Shown here one piece after another: positions 22,649 to 33,840 of a stretch of DNA of 64,000 bases. A model generated the notes under the pieces. That model had not been told where the DNA came from and ran no database searches. It was given only the letters and a program-made list of their open reading frames with translations. The stretch comes from Chondrilla cf. caribensis (taxonomy: Eukaryota > Porifera > Demospongiae > Chondrillida > Chondrillidae), in contig OZ026547.1 in NCBI GenBank assembly GCA_964020155.1, positions 3,044,631 to 3,108,630 on the forward strand, read 5' to 3'. Made by a program: the position numbers and the translations under genes. The first letter of the stretch is position 1. The number at the start of each line of letters is the position of its first letter.

Positions 22649-22668
22649 CACACACACAACACACACAC
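22574..22668. repeat. (CA)n microsatellite
   Basis: Long CA tract ending in CAACACACACAC variants. Its upstream flank differs, but its downstream flank (from about 22,740) is shared with 36,262 on, the promoter region of the second ficolin copy. Confidence 0.95.
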
Positions 22669-22873
22669 AAAAGGCACCTCATCCCCACACACATTTCAAT
22701 CAACTTGTTCACACCAAAGCAGAATTACTAAGAATCCCAGATTCATGTGGTATAAAATTTCATTTCAATTCCCATTCTCTGTCCATATCAATGGAAAGCA
22801 TTATAGACATAGCTATATATGGTGCAGAACTAGTAATACACAATGAATATCATTAAAAGTGCATGGGCCTGAC

Positions 22874-22881
22874 TATAAAAA
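22874..22881 (+). promoter_or_regulatory. TATA box of ficolin-like gene D
   Basis: TATAAAAA in the context GACTATAAAAACTGCC, identical at 36,364 before the second ficolin copy. It lies 77 bp before the chosen start codon. An upstream in-frame ATG at 22,894 would fall before the expected transcription start. Confidence 0.65.
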
Positions 22882-22950
22882 CTGCCTGTTCTCTTGTGGT
22901 TACCACAAACTAACACAGTGAAATTTAGAGTACTGACTGGAGCTACAGTT

Positions 22951-25900
22951 ATGGCTCCAAGCATTCAGGTCTTTGTACAAGTGGCTCTTTTGTGCTGTGT
23001 GGTGACTAACAGTATGGGAGGTATCACTGATTTGCAAAAGTCAGTTTCAGAACTTGAAAACAAAGTGAAGGTGTCACAGGAAGAAATCAAGTCACTTCAC
23101 CAGATAATAGAACAGTTGCACAAGAGGCTACAAAAACTTGAAGAGAAAGGTGAGTTCGTTAAGGTTCGAATACAACCCGCAGTCCCTACTCTTCATGCCT
23201 GTTAGTCAGGACTATCCTCCTGACTATGGAGTCAATGTGTTCACATAACTGTATGCTACCCTCCCACATGGGTGAGTAGCAAGAAAGTACACTATTGAAT
23301 AGAGAATGGAGACTTTAACAATTCTATCTAGAAACACTTCCCATTGGCAAGCATTTTTCACATTTCCAGCTAAAAATCTGATTATCTGAAAACAAGTGGA
23401 GTTACTGCCTTTGACCTTTGAAAATCTTTTAGTGCCATTTTCAGGTTTGAATAAACAAAAGATATAACCTTCATCAAAGCTTTTGCACACAAATTCCACT
23501 CCAATTTTTAATTATGGACATTTCATGATTGCCCATCTTTCTTAATGCAAAATTATACTAGGTGTGTACTATGTGCGGTTACCTTGCTACGTTCCTATAA
23601 ATGGATTGGTGATGTGAAACAATAATAATATTATGGCGTCAGCATAATTGTATAATTTAGTGTGGATCAATTCAATCAACGAATGATCTACATCCAGAAA
23701 CACTCAAAAATGATCGAAATTTGCAACCTACTAAAATTCACTCCGATGTTGTGACATATAATAACGTCATTAATTATATAATATATATAATATTATATGC
23801 ATATATTTTCTTAGGCTCTTACATAAGAAAGCAATTTTGACAAACATGACTCTAAAACATTCAATAACGAGCTTAAAAAACCTCTTTCCACCTGTGTCTG
23901 AATTGGTACATTATACTAAAAGATAAACTCACTTTCACATACAGGAGAGTCTGTCCTTGTTGTCTCAGGGATATGTACAAACTACTAATCCATATTGAAA
24001 ACAGTACGTGCTAATTCATATATAATCATGTTGCTGAATTGGATTACATAGAATTATTGTTTCTAAACAGATAAAGTCCTGGAAAGAACTAGACGACAAG
24101 ATGATTGCAGTTGTCCACCTGGACCAAAAGGGGTTAGAGGAATACCAGGACTGGATGGGATAAATGCAACAAAGGGTGAAAAGGGAGACCTAGGGCCACG
24201 TGGGGAGCAGGGTGAAAAGGGAGAGCTAGGACTACCAGGAGCTAGAGGACTCAAAGGAGCAAAAGGTGAATGGGGAGAAACAGGACGACCAGGGAATGAT
24301 GGACAGAAAGGTGAACCAGGACTTAAAGGGGACACAGGAGTGCCAGGACGTAATGGAACAGATGGTGAAAAGGGTGATCCAGGGCCACAAGGAGAGATTG
24401 GACCACAAGGACCACAAGGTCTTAAAGGAACAAAAGGTGAACGAGGAGAAAAAGGACAACCAGGGAATGAGGGACAGAGAGGTGAACCAGGACTGAAAGG
24501 AGACACAGGAGTGCCAGGACTTAAGGGAACGAATGGGGAAAAGGGCAATTCAGGACCACAAGGAGAAATTGGACCACAAGGAGACAGAGGACCCCGAGGA
24601 CCACAAGGTCTTAAAGGAACAAAAGGTGAACGAGGAGTAAATGGACAACCAGGGAATGAGGGACAGAGAGGTGAACCAGGACTGAAAGGAGACACAGGAG
24701 TACCAGGACTTAAGGGAGATAAAGGTAACCAAGGAGAAAAAGGACAACCAGGAAATGTTGGATGGAAGGGTGAACAAGGAGTAAAAGGGCAACAAGGGGG
24801 TTTTGGACTGAAAGGGGACACAGGACTGCCAGGATCTCCAGGACCCCAAGGGCCACACGGACGTAAGGGAACAAAAGGTGAACGAGGAGAAACAGGACAA
24901 CCGGGGTATGGTGGACAGAAGGGTGAACCAGGACTGAAAGGAGACACAGGACCACCAGGGAATGTTGGACAGAAAGGTAACTTACTAGAAACTTCATACA
25001 ATGGCTAATTAAGGCTTTATATATACATTATAAAATTGCTATAAGTGTATTGCTTCTATAGCAACAGATGCTATACTGTTGTAAGATAGGTATTTCCCCC
25101 ACTCTATGCACTACTTTACATACGTACTTACTACTTAGGAGACAGGAGGTACAGGAAACGTGTGTAGAGAAATTGGACACAATTTAGATGGCATACATAC
25201 TATACATATGTAGTATGTCTTCACATATATATAATATACAGTGAATACAGTAGTATATATCAAATGACTTGATTATTACACATTAATTTTGTATACATGC
25301 AAAGTGCGCATGGGACCTCACAGAGTGATCACTCTATCCTACATACATACTGGGTATATACACAGGTGCATCAGCACCGAATAAACAAAGGAGAGAGCCC
25401 TATCTCAAATTAAGGATGACACAGGACACTTAACATTGTATTAATTGTACAATAATCACCAAAATATGTCTGTCCATTCTACAGGTCCTGACCCTACACC
25501 TCGTGACTGTAGAGAGGCCTATCTGAACGGACGCAGGAAAGATGGGGTCTACACTATTGACCCTGGATGCGGACAAGTGTTTAATGTCTTCTGCGATATG
25601 AAGAATGGAGGGTGGACTGTCTTCCAGTCAAGAATGGATGGATCTGTGGATTTCTACAGGAACTGGGCAGACTACGTAGCAGGGTTTGGACAGCTGAAGG
25701 GTGAACACTGGCTTGGCTTGGAGAAACTCGTTTGTCTCACTACCAGAACACAGAGAGCAGAACTAAGAGTTGATTTAGCTGACTACGAAGGGAACCGCAA
25801 ATATGCTCAATATTCCTTCTTCTCTGTTGGTAACAGTGGAGCAAACTACAAAATAAACATAGCAGGTTATACAGGAACTGCTGGAGATTCACTATCCTAT

Positions 25901-26128
25901 CATAATGGTATGCAGTTTAGCACTAAAGATAGAGACAATGATCAGACTAGTGGGAACTGTGCTACTTCATGGCAGGGAGCATGGTGGTACCGCGCTTGTG
26001 CTCACTCCAACCTCAATGGTCTGTATCGTAGTGGACTGAGTGGTTCTCAAGGAGTAGGATGGTACCAATTTCTCAATAATTACAATTCTTTGAAGTTTGC
26101 TCAAATGAAGTTACGCATCCACGACTAA
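22951..26128 (+). CDS. Ficolin-like gene D: signal/coiled coil + collagen + FReD, exons 22951..23149, 24071..24976, 25485..26128
   Basis: About 582 residues. Exon 1 gives a signal peptide (VFVQVALLCCVV) and heptad-rich coiled coil (LENKVKVSQEEIKSLHQ...LQKLEEK). Exon 2 opens with DDCSC (C79, C81), suited to interchain disulfides, then about 95 Gly-X-Y triplets (residues 84-368), with one Gly-to-Ala break at INATKGE. Exon 3 is a subfamily I fibrinogen domain with FSTKDRDND and GAWWYRAC intact, stop at 26,128. All three junctions are phase 1 and keep the frame (199+906+644 nt = 583 codons). This is the layout of vertebrate and tunicate ficolins, which trimerise through collagen and bind acetylated surfaces to trigger innate immunity; the role here is inferred. 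If the exon 2 donor (24,977) is skipped, a stop follows at 25,006-25,008, giving a collagen-only form. Confidence 0.88.
25366..25440 (+). pseudogene. Decayed FReD exon start
   Basis: After CACAG at 25,365 a short stretch resembles the start of the subfamily I FReD exon (GASAPN, then REPYLK) and then loses the frame. It lies 120 bp before the intact exon 3 of gene D and is a leftover of an earlier duplication. Confidence 0.5.
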
Positions 26129-26700
26129 CCCAACAACCAATGGCCATAAACACACTGTGTGCAATCATAGGTTTAATGGAAACACACACAATAACTAACT
26201 CTACACATACACTAACATTAGGTAGATTGGCTTGTATTTACCATGATGTGTGTTATGATTAATAATGTAATCCTTTGATGTGTGAATTTAATGAGATTCA
26301 TTACAGGAAGTGATAATGTGGGAACTGGAACATGATATTATGTAACAATAATAATATTATCACAAATATACACATATTGTACATGCTATTTTGGTGAGGA
26401 TTATTTAGTGGTCAAGACATGGACACCAGGACAGTATGACATATAAAATGACAGTCTCAAGGGTGAGTGGATTTATGTGTCATACTGCCCGAGTGACCAT
26501 GTCTTAACTAGTAGAGCATCTGTTGATATCATAATACATTTAAAGATTACATCAGCTAAATGATTAGAAACTTCATACAATGGCTAGGGCTTTGTACATT
26601 ATAAAATTACTATATAAGTGTGTCGCTTCTATAGCAACAGATGCTATATTGTTGTAAGATAGGTATCTCCCCCACTTCATGCACTACTTCACATACATAC
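26129..26700. repeat. 3' flank module of FReD subfamily I, copy after gene D
   Basis: Same module as 1475-2040, including the hairpin element (separate entry) and the following stretch with TATAGCAACAGATGCTATA near 26,630. Confidence 0.75.
26409..26510. repeat. Hairpin (foldback) element, copy 2 of 4
   Basis: Arms TCAAGACATGGACACCAGGA and the reverse complement of its partner are intact; the spacer lost two bases compared with copy 1. Confidence 0.7.
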
Positions 26701-26860
26701 AATAATCATGTGATTGTCACATGACACATGTCTGTTATATGGTAACACTTCCTGTACAACATATTGGTCATGTGATTGTCACATGAAATGTTTGTTGTAT
26801 GGTAACAATTTCTGTGCAATACATTGGTCATGTGACTATCACATGACAAAATGAAGTCCT
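26700..26860. repeat. Tandem repeat of about 63 bp carrying paired CATGTG/CACATG motifs
   Basis: Two and a half copies of a unit beginning TCATGTGATTGTCACATGA and ending in TGGTAACA...ATTGG. Each unit holds two inverted E-box-like motifs. Confidence 0.6.
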
Positions 26861-27279
26861 GCTGGAGTTGTACATGGACTCTGTAGGATATAAATTCACA
26901 AAACACCAACAACAACAACATTAAAAATAATGGCAATATATGACAAATATTGTAGAAATTAGCGGCAGATTCATGTACCAATGACAGGTGAATTAGGCCA
27001 ATAGGTGAGAGGGTGTGGTACAACACTGATCCTCACAAACTGAACAGACATTAGGTACAAACACTTTTTGGAGGACAGCATCACGAAGATCTGGTCTGGC
27101 CCTATATATAACTACTGAGGATAGTGGGAGATAACCATAAAAGGAGAATAAGTCGAACCCAAATGCATCAATATGAGAACTATTGGTCAGGTATGAGACT
27201 TCTATTGCACAGGTGTTCAACAAAACGGCTGTGGAGAGAAGCTGATCAGTTAGATACCCTCACTCACTCCACCACTCAC

Positions 27280-27426
27280 TGAGAGCAAACATGTTGCTGT
27301 TGATGAGGGAGTCTGGAAGAACTCGGGGATCAGTTCTCGGATGTGGTTTATGTCTTCGCCTGAAGTTGACCTCCAAGCCATTTCAATGTTGTTAAATACT
27401 CTATCTGCTCTGTCAAAATGACCGCC
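27280..27426 (-). pseudogene. WDFY3-like BEACH domain exon 2, with 1-nt frameshift
   Basis: 147 nt on the minus strand: acceptor TCTCGTAG, then GGHFDRADRVFNNIEMAWRS and INHIRELIPEFFQ, all strong BEACH motifs (family core GG.FD.ADR.F...W and VKELIPEFF). After FFQ the expected BEACH continuation (DSLINSNMF) is present but one base out of frame. The donor is GTGAGT at 27,274-27,279. It joins in phase 0 to the exon at 27,960. The frameshift means a broken gene, unless the base was lost in assembly. Confidence 0.75.
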
Positions 27427-27959
27427 CTACGAGAAACAAGATTGAGAAGATACCATTGCAAGAATATATAAAGTAGATATAGACATTGAACAAAATACCT
27501 GACATCACTATAATAATTATTCATATGCTGTAAAGGGACAGTCAAAACTCCACCCAAAACACCCTTGAGACAAATAGCTATTGAACACAATACATGCAAA
27601 TCTTAAGATTAAGCTTTGTTTGGTTGCTGTAGTAGCGTATACAATACAATACCATCCGTTACCATGAAAATAGTACTATCATACAGCAATTTTATAATGT
27701 ATAAAGCGTAAGCAACAGTATAAAGTGTTAGCAACGGATGCTATACTGGTTAAGACATAATAACCAACTCCTGATAAACAGAACATCTGATAAATGACAA
27801 AAGGCAATTTGAAGAGTCCTTAGTTTTTTTAGCTTAATGATTGTCCAATATAATAGTATTTCATTCCAGCTAATTTATAAAATACAACATACAAGTGTCC
27901 AATCTAACAGGAATTTCTATAAGAAACAAGCAGCTATGTATGCACAGTAATCCTCAAAC

Positions 27960-28069
27960 CTGGAGATGCATGAAGTACTGTGTGTATGGCTCCATTCTGA
28001 TGAGGAAAGAGACAACAGTCATGGCCGAGCAGTAGTGGATTCGGTAGTGGAAGTGTTCTGGTTCGTTGA
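27960..28069 (-). pseudogene. WDFY3-like BEACH domain exon 1
   Basis: 110 nt on the minus strand: acceptor CCCTGCAG, then NEPEHFHYRIHYCSAMTVVS and FLIRMEPYTQYFMHLQ, donor GTTTGA. It matches the opening of the BEACH domain (human WDFY3 HYGTHYSSAMIVASYLVRME). The exon is open and joins the next one in phase. The preceding PH-like region and some 1700 residues upstream in the protein are not found between here and 29.8 kb, where a FReD pseudogene sits instead. Confidence 0.75.
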
Positions 28070-28119
28070 CTGCAGGGAACAGAGGAAGAGACTTGGCAAT
28101 AAACTAAAGGTAGGGCAAT

Positions 28120-28240
28120 CATATGATTCACATGCGACAATCACATGATTCACATATGACAATCAAACAATTTACATGTAACAACATGGATTACATGTGA
28201 CAATGACATGGTTCATGTGATTGTGATACTCACATGACTT
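28120..28240. promoter_or_regulatory. CACATG-type motif cluster
   Basis: Repeated ATCACATGATTCACAT and GACAATGACATGG-like motifs at about 20-30 bp spacing. Composition resembles the clusters downstream of genes B and C. Confidence 0.35.
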
Positions 28241-28548
28241 ACATGCGGATTCACAAGCATCCTCTGATTACTTTTGCATGTAGTACTACTTCTGTTCTTC
28301 AGTTTGTGTTCCCATTGGTTTGGAAAGGTCTCTGACTGTTTAGGAGTCTATCAAATTTAGTGTCTACAATAAGACGTATAATTCATTTGATCAAAAAATA
28401 TAGGTATGTGTGAGTATGTATATGAGTGTGTGTGTGCGTGTGCATGTGTGCGTGCGTGAGAGTGTGGTGCGTGCATGTGTGTGATGCATACATCAATATG
28501 TGTATGTTAGTGCATACACTTATGCATGTAAGTATGCATATGCACTTC

Positions 28549-29093
28549 TGTGATGTGCACAATGGACAGTGGATCGTGTTCCAGAGGAGGTGAAATGGAC
28601 AGGAAAACTTCAATAGAAATTGGGAGGAATACAAATATGGGTTTGGGAACTTGAAGTGGGAGTTCTGGTTGGGAAATGAGGAGATCCACTGTCTCACCTT
28701 TGCTACTTGTCATGCTGAACTCAGGATCGATATGGGGGATAACACGGGAAGAAAGGCTCATGCCATTTACAACTATTTCGCTATAGAGAGTGAGAGGACC
28801 AAGTACAAGCTTCGTCTTGGAGCATACATCGGAACAGGTGGTGATCAGATGAAGGTGTGTACACATAGGGGTAACAGTGATGGTATGCCATTCTCGACAC
28901 CTGACAGGGGTAATGACAACTATTCAGCAAATAATTATTGTGCTCAGTACAACAGAGCATAATGGTGGTACAATTGCTGCTACTGCTCAAACCTGAACAA
29001 ACCATTCAACAGCAATGGTTACATGCCAAAATGGCCCACGTTCTATACTTCTCTCAAGTGTAGTGAAACGAAGCTTCGTTCCTGAGACTAACA
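28549..29093 (+). pseudogene. FReD pseudogene, subfamily II
   Basis: Starts in mid-domain at FCDVHNGQWIVFQRR and continues to KLRS.D. Three in-frame stops are visible: a TGA after QRR, TAA at 28,960-28,962 where GWW begins, and TGA near the C-terminus in place of an Arg codon. The calcium loop reads DRGND, not DRDND. The N-terminal part and signal exon are replaced by TG-rich low-complexity DNA. The frame between stops remains open for 104 codons, so decay is fairly recent. Confidence 0.88.
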
Positions 29094-29460
29094 CTAGTAG
29101 TGTGTGAACTAGGAACTTGAGAAACACATACCATTCACTAGGTCATGAACACTCAGTTAGATTGCAATAATGGTTGATGCTACATTAATAATATTCAATA
29201 CAAATTCAAATCTAATTGCTATGCATGATGGGGTGAAGAAATATTTAGTGTAAAACTAATTATACTTTTTGCAGTGTAATATGATTAATAATTGTATTGT
29301 ATTTTATGGTCATGTGACTGTCATATGACATCCATCAAACTTGATGATGGGATGAAGAAATAGTCAGTGTATAACTAATTATACTACTTCTACTACAATG
29401 TTGTATATATTGGTCATCTGACTGTCACATGACACCCATCAGAGATTGGTGCACAACAGG
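29094..29460. repeat. 3' flank of FReD subfamily II, partly duplicated
   Basis: Shares with 4186 on and 10,398 on the stretch GTGTGAACTAGGAACTTGAG and the GGTCATGTGACTGTCATATG motif. A segment around GATGGGATGAAGAAATA occurs twice here. Confidence 0.6.
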
Positions 29461-29559
29461 CTGAATGTAGGTGACCTTGAAGGCAATGGAAGATGTGATG
29501 TGTAGCTACATGTGCATGTACACACACGTACCAATACATACATGTACACATGTACATGC

Positions 29560-29594
29560 ACACACACACACGCACACACACACACTCATGCACG

Positions 29595-29653
<59 letters not shown>

Positions 29654-29676
29654 ACACACATACACACACACACACA

Positions 29677-29733
<57 letters not shown>

Positions 29734-29777
29734 ACACACACACACACACACAGACACACACACACACACACACACAC
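29560..29777. repeat. Long (CA)n microsatellite, over 200 bp
   Basis: CA tract with regular CAGACA and CGCA interruptions. On the minus strand the (TG)n starts exactly at the donor of the exon ending at 29,778. Confidence 0.95.
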
Positions 29778-29849
29778 CTTGATATACTTGTCAGTGTCAA
29801 CCACTTCATTGTACTCACAAAAGAGAAGGCCTCCAAGACGCAAAAAATC
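29778..29849 (-). pseudogene. WDFY3-like exon DFLRLGG
   Basis: 72 nt on the minus strand after GTTTGCAG: DFLRLGGLLFCEYNEVVDTD then KYIK, then GTGTGT donor. It matches the WDFY3 stretch LREFLRLASPLNC. The exon before it (30,402-30,532) ends in phase 2, but this one is open only in phase 0, so a base or two is missing at its start; joined directly the frame is lost. Confidence 0.62.
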
Positions 29850-29984
29850 CTGCAAACATTGATATGTACCTGAGTCAGTAAATACCAGTGTGTAAAGTAC
29901 GCATAATATTATACACACACGTATACACCTATTGCATGCATTTGTATGTACGTATATACAAGGAACTTGTACATATCCTAGAGA

Positions 29985-30040
29985 CAATACGTCCTTGTCA
30001 GTGTCAGAACAGAGGGCCTCCAAGATGCAAAATATTCCTG
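29985..30040 (-). pseudogene. Degenerate duplicate of the DFLRLGG exon
   Basis: Minus strand: GCAG then an in-phase NILHLGGPLF followed at once by TGA. Compared with the copy at 29,778 it lacks about 18 bp (the CEYNEV part) but keeps the expected phase. The two copies are about 175 bp apart. Confidence 0.55.
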
Positions 30041-30401
30041 CAAATTTGTCTCAGAAAGCAGTAAGCAATACACATGTGCATGCATGTGTTTGCATGTGCA
30101 TTGTGTATGTTTACATGTAGCAATGTTTGCATACATGTAAGCTTACACTAATGTATGTTAGTAGGTAGGTATTAATCATGCTTGCATGCACAGAGTGTAT
30201 GTTTGCATGCATTGGTTTTTGCATTCATGTATAAATTTTACACTTATGAGTGTATATATTATGTTTGCATGTATGCATGCACGTTTATATTGAAGTGTTT
30301 TCATGTATGCATATTTGCATATTTTGCATGTACATATGCTTGCATATATGTATGTTCCATAACAAGTGCCGACCTCTAATAAAATAAACACACCCACACA
30401 C

Positions 30402-30532
30402 CTCAGGTCAGCTGTGGATATTGATTGGTAGGACAGTTTTTCAAATGTTCCCTGAAGAGGTTGGTGGAGAGGGTGATTTTCATCGGTCAGTGGAGCTGAA
30501 CACCTCTGTATCAATCTTTCCCGTAGGCCAGC
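30402..30532 (-). pseudogene. WDFY3-like exon AGL..RCS (copy 1)
   Basis: 131 nt on the minus strand: acceptor TTCTTTAG, then AGLRERLIQRCSAPLTDEN, HPLHQPLQGTFEKLSYQSI and STADLR, donor AG|GTGTGT, phase 0 in and 2 out. It matches human WDFY3 AGLHARLLQRCSAALADE very closely. This copy is open; its twin at 40,993 has a stop. Since the following exons nearby are damaged, I treat it as part of a relic. Confidence 0.65.
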
Positions 30533-30540
30533 CTAAAGAA

Positions 30541-31340
30541 ACAATTGAATACATATGTGTGTACATACGTACAAGTGTGCAGGTGTGTACATATTATGTA
30601 CATGCACATGTGTGTACATCTGTATGTACACATAATAATGTTAATTGTACATATCTACATTCACAAGTTAATGTACTTAGGTGTGTAGGATTGTGTACGT
30701 ACAGAATATATGCATGTTTTAGTTTCTGTGTACTATATAAACATACAATATGGATGCGTGTTGTGTACATGTGTGCATATATATTCTACATGACTTGTAC
30801 ACTTGTGCCTTACTTTAGCAGCAGATCGATAAACACACATCAGCACTGGAGAACAGGTCACTGGTGCATGCTGGGAAACAGCACAGGTCACCAGACAGGT
30901 TCCATTGTTAGGATTAATTGAGTGAGAACAAGGCAGGAAATTAGTAAATACTTTCTATTGGGCATATTTTATATTGAAGTATCTGTATATACTCTTTATA
31001 AATTGTCTATGCCAGGATACCACATCACATATGTAAATGTCCACATGTACGTATGAATGCATGCTTACATACAGCACATGTATGTTTGCACATACATATG
31101 AGTATACATGCAATTGCATGTGTACATGTATCACAATCAGAACATAATTTACAATAAAACATGTTCCCAAGTTCATTAATTGATATCAAGTCCCATGATA
31201 TGTAAGGAGGACAAATGACTGTGGGAAAGTTATGTCTTTAGCATATAAGCTCAACAGCCATGTCAAAAATAGCAGCTATTCAGAGGAACTGCAGAAGTAC
31301 TGTTACATGCAAGTAGACACAGGCATATAGATATGCTACA
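30541..31340. other. No gene recognised
   Basis: ATG-rich, TG/CA-rich DNA. Parts (30,800-30,960 and 31,160-31,320) are shared with 41,420-41,700, so the whole 30.4-31.3 and 41.0-41.7 kb flanks are duplicates. Confidence 0.6.
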
Positions 31341-31352
31341 TGCAAACACATG

Positions 31353-31356
<4 letters not shown>

Positions 31357-31435
<79 letters not shown>

Positions 31436-31485
31436 ACTCACACACACCCAACACACACACTCACACACACACCTGCGGCCTGTGT
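31357..31485. repeat. (CA)n microsatellite
   Basis: CA run with CTCACA variants at its right end; the counterpart of the run at 41,777 in the duplicated segment. Confidence 0.95.
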
Positions 31486-31711
31486 GTGAGTGTACATGTG
31501 TGAGAGAAAGAGCTTACCCCGAAACAATAGACTTAGATTTTACACATATAACTACATATCCTTCTAATATGTGCAAGACATAACCACTTAATTTGACTAA
31601 TTGAGGTGGAAGTCTGTAAACATCTCATGATTGATGTTGTGGTGTGATGATATTGCCATGACAGCCAACATACTGTCATGACAACACAACTCCCACATGT
31701 ACACATCCACT

Positions 31712-31728
31712 AACCAATGCTATAAAAG
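31712..31728 (+). promoter_or_regulatory. CCAAT and TATA boxes of FReD pseudogene at 31.8 kb
   Basis: AACCAATGC followed by TATAAAAG (31,721-31,728). The upstream 110 bp match the gene C promoter. Confidence 0.6.
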
Positions 31729-31826
31729 AACACCACTCAACACACAGAACAAGACGTAAGTGAGATCAAGGAAAAATTTAAAGAGAACACTGACTACAGA
31801 GAACGTTACAGCTCAGGAACAAGAAC

Positions 31827-32728
31827 ATGATCAACTTTAGTCGTGGATCAACAACTATTGCCATACTTCTACTAGCTATTACAGCATATGGACAATGTGA
31901 GTACAATATACACTCAATTATGGTACATGGTAGAAAACAGCAAACATTGTACAGCTATGTGCATGCATCATCACCCCCTCACTGTTGCACTAGGTGCTAC
32001 CCCTATTGAACAAGTGAGAACATTCAAATTTCTGGGTTACATCATAAATGATCACCTAACCTGGGACGATCATGTAACCTATTTATCGTCTAAAGTGTCC
32101 CGCAACATCAATCTGTTACGACGTCTATCATGGTTTCTCCCGAGGCATGTTTTAATGGCTTTTTATTCTGCGTACATACTACCATCCTTTGATTATTGTA
32201 ACATTGTCTGGCACTCATGCTCTGCTAAGCTGGTCACAAAGCTTGAATCGCTCCAAAACTATGCAGGGAGGATCATCCTGAAGAAGCGAAGGTTCTGTTC
32301 AGCCACTGCTGTCAGAAAAACTCTGGGTTGGAGTACCCTTCAAAGTCGTCGCGAGTTGCACACAGCCATTCAAGCCTTCAAGGTCTCAGGTGTATGTATG
32401 GACATAGTAAGATTAGTGTTTTCACCATATACCATACATACAGTGTGTACCTCAATGTCTGGTTTATTACATAATTGTATAGAATCCTGATGCATTATGT
32501 TACTCACTAAATCAACACACACACACATGTTAATATAGGACCTCACATATAATGACTACTCTATCTGACATACGTACTGTGTAAATTTGCACAGGTCCAT
32601 CAACACCTGTTAAAGAATGTAGAGAGGCCTATCTGAATGGGTGCAGGAAAGATGGAGTCTACACTATTGACCCTGGGTGTGGAAAACAAACTGTTTAATG
32701 TCTACTGCGATATGAAGAATGGAACTAT
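31827..32728 (+). pseudogene. FReD pseudogene, subfamily I: intact signal exon (31827..31896) and truncated FReD exon (32595..32728)
   Basis: The signal exon is intact (core IAILLLAITAYGQ, donor GTGAGT). The intron carries a LINE fragment. The FReD exon begins normally (acceptor GCACAG, CPSTPVKECREAYLNG) but a 5-base insertion after GGAAAAC shifts the frame and brings a stop at once. About 30 codons later the domain is cut off and R1 repeat sequence follows. A short secreted peptide could at most be made. Confidence 0.85.
31990..32395 (+). mobile_element. Non-LTR retrotransposon (LINE) fragment, reverse transcriptase C-terminal part
   Basis: Open frame with FKFLGYIINDHLTWDDHV, FYSAYILPSFDYCNIVWHS and LESLQNYAGRIILKK, typical of the region after the catalytic palm in CR1/Jockey-like LINE reverse transcriptases. 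The catalytic motifs are absent and both sides turn directly into FReD intron sequence, so it is a 5'-truncated insertion. Confidence 0.85.
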
Positions 32729-32739
32729 TTGACCTTTTT

Positions 32740-33180
32740 GTTGTAGATGTGAGCCTCTATGATAATAGCATAAGTAGTGATATGTGTAAGACTGGTGTAT
32801 ACATATGTATAGGCATTGGTAATGAGGTACAAACATCCCATCCCTGGTCGTTATGAGGTACACACATTACAGTAAAGTACCTCATACATGTACAATGAAC
32901 ATACAGTAATGTGCATATTACACATATTGAAACTTCAGGATCGCAACAGGTCAGAGTACAGTACTAGTAATGTTTCAGGACTGGACTCACACAAGGGGAT
33001 CGGATGACATACACAATTCAATTATACTAATGGAACAGACAAAAACACATTATGCCTCCTCCAATTAACCATGAGTAGCCTCGGTTAAAAGTTGATGGAG
33101 AACTCTTGGATTGTGTACAAAGTTAGATTGCATGAGTCTCACTAACTTGGAGATCAGATTATCTGAGTAACCCATTGCCA
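32740..33180. repeat. R1 copy
   Basis: R1 sequence joined directly to the broken FReD exon; this junction removed the rest of the domain. Confidence 0.65.
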
Positions 33181-33399
33181 TCAAATGTTTATTGTGATTT
33201 AAGATTGCTACATGTTCTGTTCAAAATATTCCTGTTTTAAATTCTTTGTCATAGATGTGAGCCTCTACAATATTAGTATTGGTATAGATAATATGTACAG
33301 GTGTACAAATAATAATAATATAATAATAATTATACAGAAACACATACTATTAGATACACATAACATTATACACATATGTACGTGCAAAGGCCGGCCATG

Positions 33400-33840
33400 C
33401 TAATGAGGTACAAACTTCCCATCCTCGGTTGCTAAGAGGTCCACACATTATAGTACTGTAACAGTAACTCAAACATGTACAATGAACATGCATCACCTCA
33501 GAGTGTGTACATGACATTGTATGTTTACTTGTGCAGATATGTGTCAATTGGACCAGGGGAGGCCATGTTGGAAACACCATGCATCATATACAGTGACACA
33601 TACCATGACTTCAGGCAGTACATAAAGTACACACATTACACTACAGTAACTCATACATGTACAATGAACATACAGTAATGTATATACACATATTGAAACT
33701 TCAGGATCATAACAGGTCAGAGTACAGTACTAGTAATGTTTCAGGACTGGACTCACACAAGGAGATCGGATGACATACACAATCCAATAATACTAATGGG
33801 AAGAGACAAGAACATAATATGGCTCCCCCAATTAATATTA
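33400..33840. repeat. R1 copy
   Basis: Second R1 copy, about 650 bp after the previous one, so these two form a short tandem array like the one at 19.2 kb. Confidence 0.65.

Noticed and set aside
22894..22950. Upstream ATG at 22,894 as start of the ficolin gene
   Set aside because: It lies only 13 bp after the TATA box, before the expected transcription start, and would place 19 non-hydrophobic residues before the signal peptide.
26993..27240. Minus-strand frame after the BEACH exon (SHIDAFGFDLFSFYGYLPLS...)
   Set aside because: It does not continue the BEACH domain, and part of it is shared with non-coding sequence at 3085-3160.
29471..29873. Long open frames encoding (His-Thr)n, (Cys-Val)n at this and all other CA/TG tracts
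   Set aside because: They are translations of dinucleotide repeats, open on both strands in several frames, with no conserved flanking protein.
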